DNA of 40,831 bases from Pseudomonas citrullilanati (GCF_030580855.1 NZ_JAUQOP010000045.1:1-40831), one strand, 5' to 3'. Shown: positions 14,758-23,624, numbered from the stretch's first letter. The notes: generated from the letters alone by a model not told the origin. Program-made: numbers and translations.

Positions 14758-16383
14758 TTACTTGCTGACGCTGACGCCGTAGAAGGAGTTCAAGCCAAAT
14801 GGGCTGATCTTGAAGTCCTGCACGTTGGCGCGCATGGGTTGATACACCGTCGAGTGAGCGATAGGTGTCATGGGCACGGCATCCTTGAGGACGTGTTGTG
14901 CCTGTTTGTACAGTTCGGTGCGCTTGGCCTGGTCGGTGGTGCGCTTGGCTTCCTTCACCAGACCGTCGAACTTCTTGTCACACCATTTGGAGAAGTTGTT
15001 GCCGGCCAGCGAGTCGCAGCCGAACAGCACGTTGAGCCAGTTGTCCGGGTCACCGTTGTCACCGCTCCAGCCGATGATCATCGCCTGGTTCTCGCCGCCC
15101 TTGGAGCGCTTGATGTACTCGCCCCATTCGTAGCTGACGATGTTGACGTTCAGGCCGATCTTCTTCCAGTCGGACTGCAGCATCTCGGCCATCAGCTTGG
15201 CGTTCGGGTTGTACGGACGCTGGACCGGCATCGCCCACAGGGTGATGTTGGTGCCTTCCTTGACGCCGGCTTCCTTGAGCAGCGCCTTGGCTTTCTCAGG
15301 GTCGTACTTGGCGTCCTTGATGGTGGTGTCGTAGGACCACTGGGTCGGTGGCATGGCGTTGACCGCCAGCTGGCCGGCGCCCTGGTAGACCGAGTCGATG
15401 ATCTGCGGCTTGTTGACCGCCATGTCCAGCGCCTGGCGGACCTTCAGGTCGGCGAGCACGTTCGGCTCGTTGCTGCCCTTGATCTTGTCCATCACGTTAT
15501 AGGCGATGTAGCCGAGGTTGAAGCCGGCCTGGTCCGGCATCTTCAGGTCCTTGTCGTCCTTCAGGGCCTTGAGGTCGGCGGGGCGCGGGAAGAGGGTGAC
15601 CTGGCACTCGTTCTTCTTCAGCTTCTGGATACGCACCGAAGGGTCGGTGGTGATGGCGAAGATCAGGTTGTCGATCTTCACGTCTTCTGGCTTCCAGTAG
15701 TCCTTGTTGCCGGTGTAGCGGATGTTGGAGTCTTTCTGGTAGCTCTTGAACACGAACGGGCCAGTGCCGACAGGCTTCTGGTTGATGTCGGAGGCCTTGC
15801 CTTCCTTGAGCAGCTGGGCGGCGTACTCGGCGGACTGGATCGAGGCGAAGCTCATGGCCAGGTTCTGGATGAACGCGGCGTCGACATCCTTGAGGGTGAA
15901 CTTGACGGTGTGGTCGTCGACTTTGTCGATCTGGGTGATGTTGGTGTCCATCCCCATGTCGGTGAAGTACGGGAATTCGGTCGGGTACGCCTTACGGAAC
16001 GGGTCGTCCTTGTTGATCATCCGGTTGAAGGTGAACAGCACGTCGTCGGCGTTGAATTCGCGGGTCGGCTTGAAGTACGGGGTGGTGTGGAACTTGACGC
16101 CTTCACGCAGGTGGAAGGTGTAGCTCAGGCCGTCTTCGGAGATATCCCACTTGGTTGCCAGGCCAGGAATCACGGCGGTGCCGCCGCGCTCGAACTGGGT
16201 CAGGCGGTTGAACATGGTTTCAGCAGAGGCGTCGAAGTCGGTTCCGGTGGTGTACTGACCAGGGTCAAAACCGGCTGGGCTCCCTTCGGAGCAGAACACC
16301 AGGTTAGTCGCGGCTTGGGCGAAGGGTGCGCTGGCTAATAGGCTTGCGCCGACTAAAAACGGAATGACCGCGTGTTTAAGCAT
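14758..16383 (-). CDS. dppA: Periplasmic dipeptide-binding protein, DppA family (second copy)
   Basis: A 541-aa family-5 solute-binding protein. The start at 16383 (M-L-K-H-A-V-I-P-F-L-V-G-A-S-L-L-A-S-A-P-F-A-Q-A) gives a proper signal peptide and has GAGG upstream; the earlier in-frame start at 16407 adds only polar residues. The mature part begins T-N-L-V-F-C-S-E-G-S-P-A-G-F-D. The ligand-binding framework is conserved, including L-R-E-G-V-K-F-H-T-T and W-S-G-D-N-G-D-P-D-N-W. It carries a short insertion (D-K-I-K-G-S-N-E-P-N-V-L-A-D) not in the other copies. It corresponds in order to dppA2 of P. aeruginosa. A terminator-like hairpin follows it. Confidence 0.88.
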   Translation of the reverse strand: MLKHAVIPFLVGASLLASAPFAQAATNLVFCSEGSPAGFDPGQYTTGTDFDASAETMFNRLTQFERGGTAVIPGLATKWDISEDGLSYTFHLREGVKFHTTPYFKPTREFNADDVLFTFNRMINKDDPFRKAYPTEFPYFTDMGMDTNITQIDKVDDHTVKFTLKDVDAAFIQNLAMSFASIQSAEYAAQLLKEGKASDINQKPVGTGPFVFKSYQKDSNIRYTGNKDYWKPEDVKIDNLIFAITTDPSVRIQKLKKNECQVTLFPRPADLKALKDDKDLKMPDQAGFNLGYIAYNVMDKIKGSNEPNVLADLKVRQALDMAVNKPQIIDSVYQGAGQLAVNAMPPTQWSYDTTIKDAKYDPEKAKALLKEAGVKEGTNITLWAMPVQRPYNPNAKLMAEMLQSDWKKIGLNVNIVSYEWGEYIKRSKGGENQAMIIGWSGDNGDPDNWLNVLFGCDSLAGNNFSKWCDKKFDGLVKEAKRTTDQAKRTELYKQAQHVLKDAVPMTPIAHSTVYQPMRANVQDFKISPFGLNSFYGVSVSK

Positions 16384-16595
16384 GTTGGCCTCATGATTTG
16401 TTGTCATTTTTGGATTTGAGGGCGACCTCGTGAGTCGTCCTGCGGATACTTATGCAGGCCCCATACCCAATGCAAGATCCAGAGCGGTCGCAAGTCCGAA
16501 ACAGTGGCACGAACGTACCTTAATGTCGCATTCGTGTAACTTCTGACGCAATTGATCGTTTGCGGGCGTTTTTTTGGCGTCAAACGCGCCCCTCG

Positions 16596-16625
16596 CCGGT
16601 GCGTCAACGAGCTCTGGCGCACCGG
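16596..16625. other. Hairpin after the first binding-protein gene
   Basis: CCGGTGCG (16596-16603) pairs with CGCACCGG (16618-16625), 14 nt past the stop of the gene at 16639-18240. There is no clear T-run on the minus strand, so it may end or protect the transcript. The remaining gap, 16384-16595, holds no gene and presumably carries the promoter of the next binding-protein gene. Confidence 0.45.
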
Positions 16626-16638
16626 TTTGGAGCGGGTA

Positions 16639-18240
16639 TTACTTCGTCAAACCCACGCCGTAGAAGGGTGTAAGCCCGAATGGGCTGAGTTTGAAGTCCA
16701 CCACTTTCCTGTTTATCGGCTGGAAGACCGTGGAGTTGGCGATGGGGGTGATCGGCACCTGTTGCTTGAGGATTTTCTGCGCCTGTTGGTACAAATCGAT
16801 CCGTTTCTGGCGGTCTGTCGAGACTTTGGCCTGCTGAATCAAGCGGTCATACGCCGGGTCGCACCACTTGGCGTAGTTGCTGCCCTTGACTGCCGCGCAG
16901 CTGTACAGCACCCCCAGCCAGTTGTCGGGGTCGCCGTTGTCGCCGGTCCAGCCGTAGATCATTGCGTCATGTTCGCCATTTTTTGCACGCTTGATGTATT
17001 CGCCCCATTCGTAGCTGACGATGTTCGCCTTGATCCCGATCTTGGCCCAGTCCTGCTGGATCATCTGTGCCGACATCCGTGCGTTGGGATTGGACGCGCG
17101 CTGCACCGTCATCGCCCACAAATCGATGGTAGTACCCGGCGCAACCCCCGCCTCCTTGAGTAGCGCCTTGGCCTTGGTCACGTCGTGGGGGGCATCCTGG
17201 ATACTGCGGTCGAACGACCATTGCGCCGGCGGCAAGGCGTTCTGCGCCAGTTGGCCGGCGCTCTGGTACACGGCCTTGATGATCGCCGGCTTGTCGATGG
17301 CCATGTCCAGGGCCTGGCGGACCTTGAGCTGGTCGAGGGGCGGGTGGGTCACGTTGTAGGCCAGGAACCCGAGGTTGAAACCGGGCTGCTTGAGCACTTG
17401 CAGGTTCGGGTCCTGCTCCATCACTTCGATGTCGGCCGGGCGCGGATAACCACTGACCTGGCATTCGTTTTTCTTGAGTTTCTGCAGGCGCACGGCGGCG
17501 TCCGGGGTGATGGAGAAAATGAGATTGTCGAGCTTCACATCCTCGGGTTTCCAATACGCGGTGTTGCCGGCGTAGCGGATCTGCGAATCCTTCTGGTAGC
17601 GCTTGAACACGAACGGGCCGGTGCCGACGGGCTTCTGGTTGAGGTCGCCGGCCCGGCCTTCCTTGAGCAACTGCGCGGCGTATTCGGCGGACTGGACGGA
17701 CGCGAAGCTCATCGCCAGGTTCTGCACGAAGGCGGCATCGACGTTGTTGAGGTTGAAGCGCACGGTGTGTTCGTCGACTTTCTCGACGCTCTTGATCGTG
17801 GTGTTCAGGCCCATGTCGGTGAAGTACGGCGACTCGGTGGGGTAGGCCTGGCGGAACGGATGTTGTGGGTCGAGCAGGCGCTGGAAGGTGAACAGCACGT
17901 CGTCGGCGTTGAAATCGCGGGTGGGGGTGAAGAAGTCGGTGGTATGAAATTTCACCCCGTTGCGCAGGTGAAAGGTGTAGGCCAGGCCGTCGCTGGAAAC
18001 ATCCCAGCTGGTCGCCAGCCCCGGCTCGACTTCAGTGCCACCGCGCTTGAACTGGGTGAGGCGATTGAAGACGGTCTCGGCCGAAGCGTCGAAGTCGGTG
18101 CCGCTGGTGTATTGGCTGGGGTCGAACCCGGCGGGGCTGGCTTCGGAGCAGTACACCAGGGTGGTGGCGGCCTGGGCCATGGGTGCGCTGCTGATCAGGG
18201 CGAGGGTGAGTAGCAGAGGTTTGAAGGTGGTTCTGTCCAT
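16639..18240 (-). CDS. dppA: Periplasmic dipeptide-binding protein, DppA family (first copy)
   Basis: A 533-aa family-5 solute-binding protein. The start at 18240 (M-D-R-T-T-F-K-P-L-L-L-T-L-A-L-I-S-S-A-P-M-A-Q-A) gives a clean signal peptide; the open frame continues upstream to 18489 but through REP DNA and without a credible start. The mature part begins T-T-L-V-Y-C-S-E-A-S-P-A-G-F-D and has L-R-N-G-V-K-F-H-T-T and W-T-G-D-N-G-D-P-D-N-W. It is the most upstream of the four receptors and corresponds to dppA1 (PA4496). Between it and 18594 lies a mixed REP pair. Confidence 0.88.
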   Translation of the reverse strand: MDRTTFKPLLLTLALISSAPMAQAATTLVYCSEASPAGFDPSQYTSGTDFDASAETVFNRLTQFKRGGTEVEPGLATSWDVSSDGLAYTFHLRNGVKFHTTDFFTPTRDFNADDVLFTFQRLLDPQHPFRQAYPTESPYFTDMGLNTTIKSVEKVDEHTVRFNLNNVDAAFVQNLAMSFASVQSAEYAAQLLKEGRAGDLNQKPVGTGPFVFKRYQKDSQIRYAGNTAYWKPEDVKLDNLIFSITPDAAVRLQKLKKNECQVSGYPRPADIEVMEQDPNLQVLKQPGFNLGFLAYNVTHPPLDQLKVRQALDMAIDKPAIIKAVYQSAGQLAQNALPPAQWSFDRSIQDAPHDVTKAKALLKEAGVAPGTTIDLWAMTVQRASNPNARMSAQMIQQDWAKIGIKANIVSYEWGEYIKRAKNGEHDAMIYGWTGDNGDPDNWLGVLYSCAAVKGSNYAKWCDPAYDRLIQQAKVSTDRQKRIDLYQQAQKILKQQVPITPIANSTVFQPINRKVVDFKLSPFGLTPFYGVGLTK

Positions 18241-18376
18241 GAAAGCCCTTGGAGGGTTGAAGAAGATTTTCTGAAGACTAGCCGGTTGGGCGGCGGCGTA
18301 GGAAATATCCAAATGTGAGGGGGACTGTAGGGTTTGGGTATAGCCGACCTGTGTCTTTTGCCGTACGCCAAGCCAT

Positions 18377-18457
18377 TGTGGGAGCGAGCCTGCTCGCGAA
18401 GGCGCCTTTGCAGGGGTGTGTCGGCGGGGGCAAGCTTCCTCGCCACGGGGCGAGCAG
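18377..18457. repeat. Mixed REP pair
   Basis: The left unit (GTGGGAGCGAGCCTGCTCGC, about 18378-18397) is type A. The right unit (GGCAAGCTTCCTCGCCAC, about 18440-18457) resembles a type B end. It separates the dpp cluster from the small gene at 18594. Nothing else is recognised in 18241-18593 apart from that gene's upstream signals. Confidence 0.65.
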
Positions 18458-18593
18458 CGCGTCCCGCTGTATGAGCGTACACCTGTCAACCCTGACAGTA
18501 GCGGTGGCGTCCATCGGGTAATAGGGTGATGACAGGCGCGCTTTGCGCAGTAGCGGTGCCAACCCGACTCAATTCAATGGATGAGGTGTAAAG

Positions 18594-18839
18594 ATGGCCG
18601 CTAAAGAAATTCGTATCTCAATCGAAGACCTCGATCGTGATAGCAGCCCAGAGGTCTTGCTTGAGTTTTATCTGGGCAAGGAGCTCAATTTCGCAACCTC
18701 CGTGTCTTCCTCATCGAAGAATGGCGACTACGACAGGGTTGACGTAAGAGGCGACGCTGACGAAGACGGTGACTTCGACGCGACGGATGACGGACTGTTC
18801 ATCGACCTCGCCCGAGCCGCCGTGGCGCTGCTGAAGTAG
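18594..18839 (+). CDS. Small acidic protein with an EF-hand/dockerin-like loop
   Basis: An 81-aa protein of unknown function. GAGGTG lies upstream of the ATG. There is no signal peptide. Residues 54-65 read D-A-D-E-D-G-D-F-D-A-T-D, which fits the calcium-binding loop pattern D-x-D-x-D-G-x-x-x-x-x-D of EF-hands and dockerins, followed by a hydrophobic helix L-F-I-D-L-A-R-A-A-V-A-L-L as in dockerin repeats. Only one such loop is present. The N-terminal part (E-I-R-I-S-I-E-D-L-D) looks beta-like. Calcium binding is inferred from the motif alone. A hairpin follows, so it is probably a single-gene unit. Confidence 0.65.
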   Translation: MAAKEIRISIEDLDRDSSPEVLLEFYLGKELNFATSVSSSSKNGDYDRVDVRGDADEDGDFDATDDGLFIDLARAAVALLK

Positions 18840-18849
18840 CGCCACGGCA

Positions 18850-18875
18850 GACCATGGGCCCGAGCGCCCATGGTC
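18850..18875. terminator. Hairpin between convergent genes, possible two-way terminator
   Basis: GACCATGGGC, loop CCGAGC, GCCCATGGTC is a perfect 10-bp stem in the 54-bp gap between the convergent genes ending at 18839 and 18894. There is no T-tract on either side, so termination efficiency is uncertain. Confidence 0.5.
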
Positions 18876-18893
18876 GCGGCACAAACCCTGCGT

Positions 18894-19610
18894 TTATTGC
18901 ATCAGCACTTCAATCGCCCCATCCGCCGTCATGGTCACCTTGCTGGTGCCCGCTTCGACGTCCGGCGTTACCGACTCGGCATCCATGGACGCGCCTTTCA
19001 TCATCATCGGTGCGCGCAGGTACGGTTGTGGATAACCGTTGCTGTTGAGGTTCAGGTTGACGATCTTGTAACCCTTGCCACCCAGGGCTTCGGTGGTCAG
19101 TTGGGCGCGGGCCTTGAAGGCGTTGACGGCGTCCTTGAGCAGGGCGTCCTCGCTGCTCTGGCGGGTATCGGTGGAAATGGCGAAGTCCATGCCGCCCATT
19201 TTCAGGTCGGTCAGCAGTTCGCCGGTGAGCTTGGACAGGGCCGCGAAGTCGGCGCTTTCCAGGCGCAGTTCGGCGCGTTCGCGCCAGCCGGTGATTTTCC
19301 CGCCTTTGTTATCGTAGATCGGGTAGCTGTTGCGGCTGCCCTGGCGCAGGGTGATGCCATTGACCTGCTTGGCCTGGCCGATGGCCTTGTTCAGCGTGGT
19401 GCTGACGGCGGCGGCGAGTTTGGCCGGGTCGGTGTTCTGTTCCTCGGTGTAGAGGGTGACGATCATCAGGTCGCGGGCCACGTCCTTGTTGACTTCGGCG
19501 CGCAGGGAAATCTGGTTGTAGTGCAGCTCGTCGGCGGCCAGGGCCGGCAGGCTGGCGGCGGTGCCGAGGCTGAGGGCGAGCAGGGCGACGTGGCGACTGG
19601 AGATGTGCAT
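18894..19610 (-). CDS. SIMPL-domain (DUF541) periplasmic protein
   Basis: A 238-aa protein with a signal peptide (about 1-25, M-H-I-S-S-R-H-V-A-L-L-A-L-S-L-G-T-A-A-S-L-P-A-L-A). The SIMPL/DUF541 fold fills the rest: I-S-L-R-A-E-V-N-K-D-V at the start, paired segments with N-K-A-I-G-Q-A-K, R-A-E-L-R-L-E-S-A-D-F and D-A-V-N-A-F-K-A-R-A-Q, and an end with V-T-M-T-A-D-G-A-I-E-V. AAGGAGC lies directly upstream of the start at 19610, which is better than the open-frame start at 19694. Family members are periplasmic, of unclear role. It lies between dpp and roxSR, in the position I associate with PA4495. Confidence 0.85.
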   Translation of the reverse strand: MHISSRHVALLALSLGTAASLPALAADELHYNQISLRAEVNKDVARDLMIVTLYTEEQNTDPAKLAAAVSTTLNKAIGQAKQVNGITLRQGSRNSYPIYDNKGGKITGWRERAELRLESADFAALSKLTGELLTDLKMGGMDFAISTDTRQSSEDALLKDAVNAFKARAQLTTEALGGKGYKIVNLNLNSNGYPQPYLRAPMMMKGASMDAESVTPDVEAGTSKVTMTADGAIEVLMQ

Positions 19611-19733
19611 GAAAGCTCCTTGGGATGATGCGCAGGGATAAGGTCCGGCCCTGCGTGAACGATAAGACTCTAGCTTCTGCGATCCGGTTCTCACAGTTAC
19701 AACTTCTATACAGATGGCGGATGAGTTTTTTTT

Positions 19734-19860
19734 GTGGCGAGGGGATTTATCCCCGCTGGGGCGCGCAGCGGCCCCAATCTTTCAGGCACTGTGCTGAGTA
19801 GGGGCATGACAATGTCGGGCCTGCTGCGCAGTCCAGCGGGGATAAATCCCCTCGCCACAA
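19734..19860. repeat. REP/BIME pair (type B)
   Basis: GTGGCGAGGGGATTTATCCC plus CGCTGG faces its exact inverse (about 19834-19860) across a 75-bp spacer. It lies upstream of roxS. The same pair occurs at 23625-23754 and 24651-24777. Confidence 0.88.
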
Positions 19861-19971
19861 GGGCATGCAGCGAGGCTGAGGGCTGTGGCGCTTTGCCGCA
19901 CAGTTGTCTGTGCAACCCGCGCGTTGGTTATACTCCGTGCGATTCGCCTGGAGCGCTCATCAGGAGAGCTC

Positions 19972-21231
19972 ATGCTCGCCCCTTTGCAACTGACTTCCGC
20001 CTCTCGCCAGAACCTCTGGCGCCTGACCTTCATCCGCATTCTGGTCCTCGCCGCCCAGGCCGGCTCGGTGGGGCTCGCCTATTGGTTCGACCTGCTGCCG
20101 CTGCCCTGGCTGCAGTTGGCGATTACTTTGGTCTGTTCCTCGGTGCTCTGCGCGCTGACGGCGATTCGCTTGCGCGCCTCGTGGCCGGTGACCGAGCTGG
20201 AGTACGCCGTGCAGCTGGCCGGCGACCTGTTTATCCACAGTGCGTTGCTGTATTTCTCCGGCGGTTCCACCAACCCGTTCGTGTCTTATTACCTGGTGCC
20301 GTTGACCATCGCCGCGGTGACCTTGCCGTGGCGTTTCTCGCTGATTCTTTCCGGCATTGCCCTGGCGTTGTACACCTTGTTGCTGGTGCGTTTCTATCCC
20401 CTGGAAACCTTTCCCATCGCCCGGGAAAACCTGCAGATCTACGGCATGTGGCTGAGTTTCGCCCTGGCTGCGGCGGTCATCACGTTCTTTGCCGCGCGCA
20501 TGGCCGAGGAGTTGCGGCGCCAGGAAGAGCTGCGGGCGATTCGCCGTGAGGAGGGCCTGCGGGACGAGCAATTGCTGGCCGTGGCCACCCAGGCCGCCGG
20601 TGCCGCCCATGAATTGGGCACACCGCTGGCGACCATGAGCGTGTTGCTCAAGGAAATGCAGCAGGATCACCCCGATCCTGCGTTGCAGGACGACCTCGGC
20701 GTCTTGCAGGATCAGGTCAAGCTCTGCAAGGAAACCCTGCAGTACCTGGTGCGGGCCGCCGAGGCCAATCGTCGGTTGGCCATCGACATGCAGGACGTCA
20801 CCGACTGGCTCGACGAGGCCTTGAACCGCTGGCACCTGATGCGTCCGGAGGCCAGCTATCGCTTCCAGCGCCTGGGCCAGGGGCCGGTGCCGCGCATGGC
20901 GCCACCGCCAGACCTGACCCAGGCATTGTTGAACCTGTTGAACAATGCCGCCGATGCCTGCCCCGAGGGCATGGAAGTGACGCTGGACTGGAATGCCTTC
21001 GATCTGACCATCAGCATTCGCGACCACGGCGCGGGCGTGCCGCTGGCCATCGCCGAGCAGATTGGCAAACCGTTCTATACCACCAAGGGCAAAGGCCTGG
21101 GCCTGGGCCTGTTTTTGAGCAAGGCCAGCGTGACACGCGCCGGCGGCTCGGTGAAACTCTACCCCCATGAGAGCGGCGGCACGCTGACCGAGCTGCGCCT
21201 GCCCCATGCCGACCGAGGAGACGAAACATGA
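19972..21231 (+). CDS. roxS: Redox sensor histidine kinase RoxS (RegB/PrrB family)
   Basis: A 419-aa inner-membrane kinase. The start at 19972 has AGGAG 6 nt upstream; the upstream extension to 19885 lacks a site. About six membrane helices fill residues 18-175. The quinone-linked motif G-G-S-T-N-P-F (97-103) is the RegB-family signature. The phosphorylated histidine is H213 in A-A-H-E-L-G-T-P-L. A conserved redox cysteine of the family corresponds to C252 (L-C-K-E-T-L). N-box N-L-L-N-N-A-A-D-A (321-329), D-H-G-A-G-V and G-L-G-L-G-L (375-380) form the ATPase. It overlaps roxR by 4 nt. By homology RoxSR senses respiratory redox state and controls terminal oxidases such as the cyanide-insensitive oxidase. 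Confidence 0.9.
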   Translation: MLAPLQLTSASRQNLWRLTFIRILVLAAQAGSVGLAYWFDLLPLPWLQLAITLVCSSVLCALTAIRLRASWPVTELEYAVQLAGDLFIHSALLYFSGGSTNPFVSYYLVPLTIAAVTLPWRFSLILSGIALALYTLLLVRFYPLETFPIARENLQIYGMWLSFALAAAVITFFAARMAEELRRQEELRAIRREEGLRDEQLLAVATQAAGAAHELGTPLATMSVLLKEMQQDHPDPALQDDLGVLQDQVKLCKETLQYLVRAAEANRRLAIDMQDVTDWLDEALNRWHLMRPEASYRFQRLGQGPVPRMAPPPDLTQALLNLLNNAADACPEGMEVTLDWNAFDLTISIRDHGAGVPLAIAEQIGKPFYTTKGKGLGLGLFLSKASVTRAGGSVKLYPHESGGTLTELRLPHADRGDET

Positions 21232-21788
21232 GTGACGAGATCCAAGTCGACGGCGAAGAACTGCCGCACCTGTTGCTGGTGGATGACGACGCCACGTTCA
21301 CCCGCGTCATGGCCCGAGCCATGTCCCGCCGTGGCTTTCGCGTGAGCACGGCGGGGTCCGCCGAAGAAGGCCTGGCCATCGCCCAGGCCGACTTGCCGGA
21401 CTACGCCGCGCTGGACCTGAAGATGGACGGCGATTCGGGCCTGGTGCTGCTGCCCAAGTTGCTGGAGCTGGACCCGGAGATGCGCGTGGTGATCCTCACC
21501 GGCTATTCGAGCATCGCCACCGCGGTCGAGGCCATCAAGCGCGGTGCTTGCAACTACCTGTGCAAACCGGCGGACGCCGACGACGTGCTGGCGGCGCTGT
21601 TGTCCGAACATGCCGACCTCGACACCCTGGTGCCGGAAAACCCCATGTCGGTGGATCGCCTGCAATGGGAGCACATCCAGCGGGTGCTGACCGAGCATGA
21701 AGGCAACATCTCCGCCACCGCCCGCGCCCTGGGCATGCACCGGCGGACCTTGCAGCGCAAATTGCAGAAGCGTCCCGTGCGTCGCTGA
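21228..21788 (+). CDS. roxR: Response regulator RoxR (RegA/PrrA/ActR family)
   Basis: A 186-aa protein. The receiver domain (about 12-125) has the acidic pair at D19-D21, phosphorylated D63 (A-A-L-D-L-K-M-D), T91 and K113. A linker precedes a Fis-type helix-turn-helix (about 150-182): G-N-I-S-A-T-A-R-A-L-G-M-H-R-R-T-L-Q-R-K-L-Q-K, a RegA-family hallmark. The ATG overlaps the roxS stop (ATGA), and GAGGAG lies upstream, so the two genes are translationally coupled. RegA relatives have a proline-rich linker; here the linker is short, with S-V-D-R-L-Q-W-E-H. Confidence 0.92.
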   Translation: MSDEIQVDGEELPHLLLVDDDATFTRVMARAMSRRGFRVSTAGSAEEGLAIAQADLPDYAALDLKMDGDSGLVLLPKLLELDPEMRVVILTGYSSIATAVEAIKRGACNYLCKPADADDVLAALLSEHADLDTLVPENPMSVDRLQWEHIQRVLTEHEGNISATARALGMHRRTLQRKLQKRPVRR

Positions 21789-21827
21789 ACCTGCGCTGAA
21801 CGAATGCTGTCCACCCTCGCGACACAT

Positions 21828-21853
21828 CGGGCCGTTGTTTTATGATCGGCCCG
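21828..21853 (+). terminator. Possible terminator after roxR
   Basis: CGGGCCG (21828-21834) pairs with CGGCCCG (21847-21853) across a 12-nt T-rich loop. AGTTCTTTTCC follows. It could equally be part of the leader of the ABC transporter gene at 21881. Confidence 0.4.
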
Positions 21854-21880
21854 AGTTCTTTTCCCTATTGAGCCTTAACC

Positions 21881-23608
21881 ATGAATCAGAACGCTGAATA
21901 TTCCGCGGTCAATGACGCGGTGCGCGGGCAGTTTTTTCGCCGTGTCTGGCAAATGACCACGCCGTACTGGCGCAGTGAGGAGAAGGGCAAGGCCTGGACG
22001 TTGTTGATCGCCGTGATCGCGCTGTCGTTGTTCAGCGTGGCGATCTCGGTGTGGATCAACAGTTGGTACAAGGATTTCTACAACGCCCTGCAAGAGAAGA
22101 ACAGCGCGGCGTTCTGGCAGTTGATCCTGTACTTCTGCGGCATCGCGGCGGTGGCGATCCTCGGTGCGGTGTACCGCTTGTACCTCACGCAGATGCTCAC
22201 CATTCGCTGGCGGGCCTGGCTCACCGAGCAGCACTTCGCCCGCTGGCTCGATCACAAGAATTACTACCGGCTGGAGCAGGGCGGCTATACCGACAACCCC
22301 GACCAACGGATTTCCGAAGACCTCAACAGCTTCACCACCAACACCCTGGGCCTGGGGTTGGGGTTGCTGCGTACCGTGGTCAGCCTGGTGTCGTTCTCGA
22401 TCATCCTGTGGGGCGTGTCCGGCAGCATCGAAGTGTTCGGCTACACCATCCCCGGCTACATGTTCTGGTGCGCCCTGGTGTACGCGGCAGTGGGCAGTTG
22501 GCTGACACACCTGATCGGCCGTCGCCTGATCGGCCTGAACAACAACCAGCAGCGCTTCGAGGCCGACCTGCGTTTTTCCATGGTGCGGGTGCGTGAGAAC
22601 GCCGAGAGCATCGCGCTGTACAACGGCGAGCCGAACGAGAATCGCCGCCTGAGCGGGCGGTTCGGGCTGGTCTGGCATAACTTCTGGGACATCATGCGGG
22701 TGTCCAAGCGCTTGACCTTCTTCACCTCCGGCTACGGCCAGATCGCGATCATCTTCCCGTTCATCGTCGCTGCGCCGCGTTACTTCGCCGGCAAGATCCA
22801 GCTCGGTGAGCTCATGCAGATCAACTCGGCCTTTGGCAACGTGCAGGAGAACTTCAGCTGGTTCATCAGCGCCTACGCCGACCTCGCCGCGTGGCGCGCG
22901 ACGTGCGATCGTCTGCTGAGTTTCCGCCAGGCCATGAGCGATAACGAAGAGCGCGTGCCGGCCATCGCGGTGCAGCACCAGGGCAGCGTGTTGACGGTGC
23001 GCCACCTGGGGCTGGACCTGGCCGACGGTCGGCATCTGCTCGACAACGCCGACATGACCGTGGAACCGGGTGAGCGGGTGATGCTCAGCGGCCGTTCGGG
23101 CAGCGGTAAATCCACCCTGTTTCGCGCGATGGGGCATTTGTGGCCGTCCGGGCATGGCAACATCCTGCTGCCTTCGGCGCGCTACCTGTTCCTGCCGCAA
23201 AAGCCTTACCTGCCCATCGGCAGCCTGCGCGAGGTGTTGAGTTATCCCCAGGCCGGCGACGTCTACCCCAACGAACGTTATGCACAGGTGCTGGAGACCT
23301 GCCGCCTGCTGCACCTGATCCCGCGCCTGGACGAAAGCAATCACTGGCAGCGCATGCTGTCCCCGGGTGAACAACAACGCCTGGCCTTCGCCCGCGCGTT
23401 GCTTTATGCGCCGCAATGGCTGTACATGGATGAAGCGACGTCGGCGATGGACGAAGAAGACGAAGCGACGCTGTACCAGGCGTTGATCGACCAGTTGCCA
23501 GGCTTGAGCATTGTCAGCGTTGGCCATCGAAGCAGTTTGAAACGTTTCCATCCGCGACATGTGCGGATCGAAAATGGCCAACTGGTGGAGCGTACCGTCA
23601 CCGCCTGA
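21881..23608 (+). CDS. ABC exporter, fused permease-ATPase, YddA/SbmA-type
   Basis: A 575-aa half transporter. The N-terminal 300 residues are an ABC_membrane_2 domain with about six helices (I-A-V-I-A-L-S-L-F-S-V-A-I-S-V-W near 32, others at about 75-95, 160-175 and 185-205). The family motif Y-Y-R-L-E-Q-G-G-Y-T-D-N-P-D-Q-R-I-S-E-D is present. The ATPase domain follows: Walker A GRSGSGKST (404-412), signature L-S-P-G-E-Q-Q-R-L-A (493-502) and Walker B W-L-Y-M-D-E-A-T-S-A-M-D. E. coli YddA and the vitamin B12-type BacA relatives share this layout. The substrate is unknown. The ATG has only a weak ribosome site. Gene starts 92 nt after roxR, and a type B REP pair follows. Confidence 0.85.
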   Translation: MNQNAEYSAVNDAVRGQFFRRVWQMTTPYWRSEEKGKAWTLLIAVIALSLFSVAISVWINSWYKDFYNALQEKNSAAFWQLILYFCGIAAVAILGAVYRLYLTQMLTIRWRAWLTEQHFARWLDHKNYYRLEQGGYTDNPDQRISEDLNSFTTNTLGLGLGLLRTVVSLVSFSIILWGVSGSIEVFGYTIPGYMFWCALVYAAVGSWLTHLIGRRLIGLNNNQQRFEADLRFSMVRVRENAESIALYNGEPNENRRLSGRFGLVWHNFWDIMRVSKRLTFFTSGYGQIAIIFPFIVAAPRYFAGKIQLGELMQINSAFGNVQENFSWFISAYADLAAWRATCDRLLSFRQAMSDNEERVPAIAVQHQGSVLTVRHLGLDLADGRHLLDNADMTVEPGERVMLSGRSGSGKSTLFRAMGHLWPSGHGNILLPSARYLFLPQKPYLPIGSLREVLSYPQAGDVYPNERYAQVLETCRLLHLIPRLDESNHWQRMLSPGEQQRLAFARALLYAPQWLYMDEATSAMDEEDEATLYQALIDQLPGLSIVSVGHRSSLKRFHPRHVRIENGQLVERTVTA

Positions 23609-23624
23609 TAATCGTCGGACCTGT

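Noticed and set aside
5444..18213. Long plus-strand reading frames opposite the dpp genes (for example 5444-6652, 7289-8587, 12825-14525)
   Set aside because: They are antisense to strongly conserved genes, lack ribosome sites and family motifs, and are expected from high-GC codon use.
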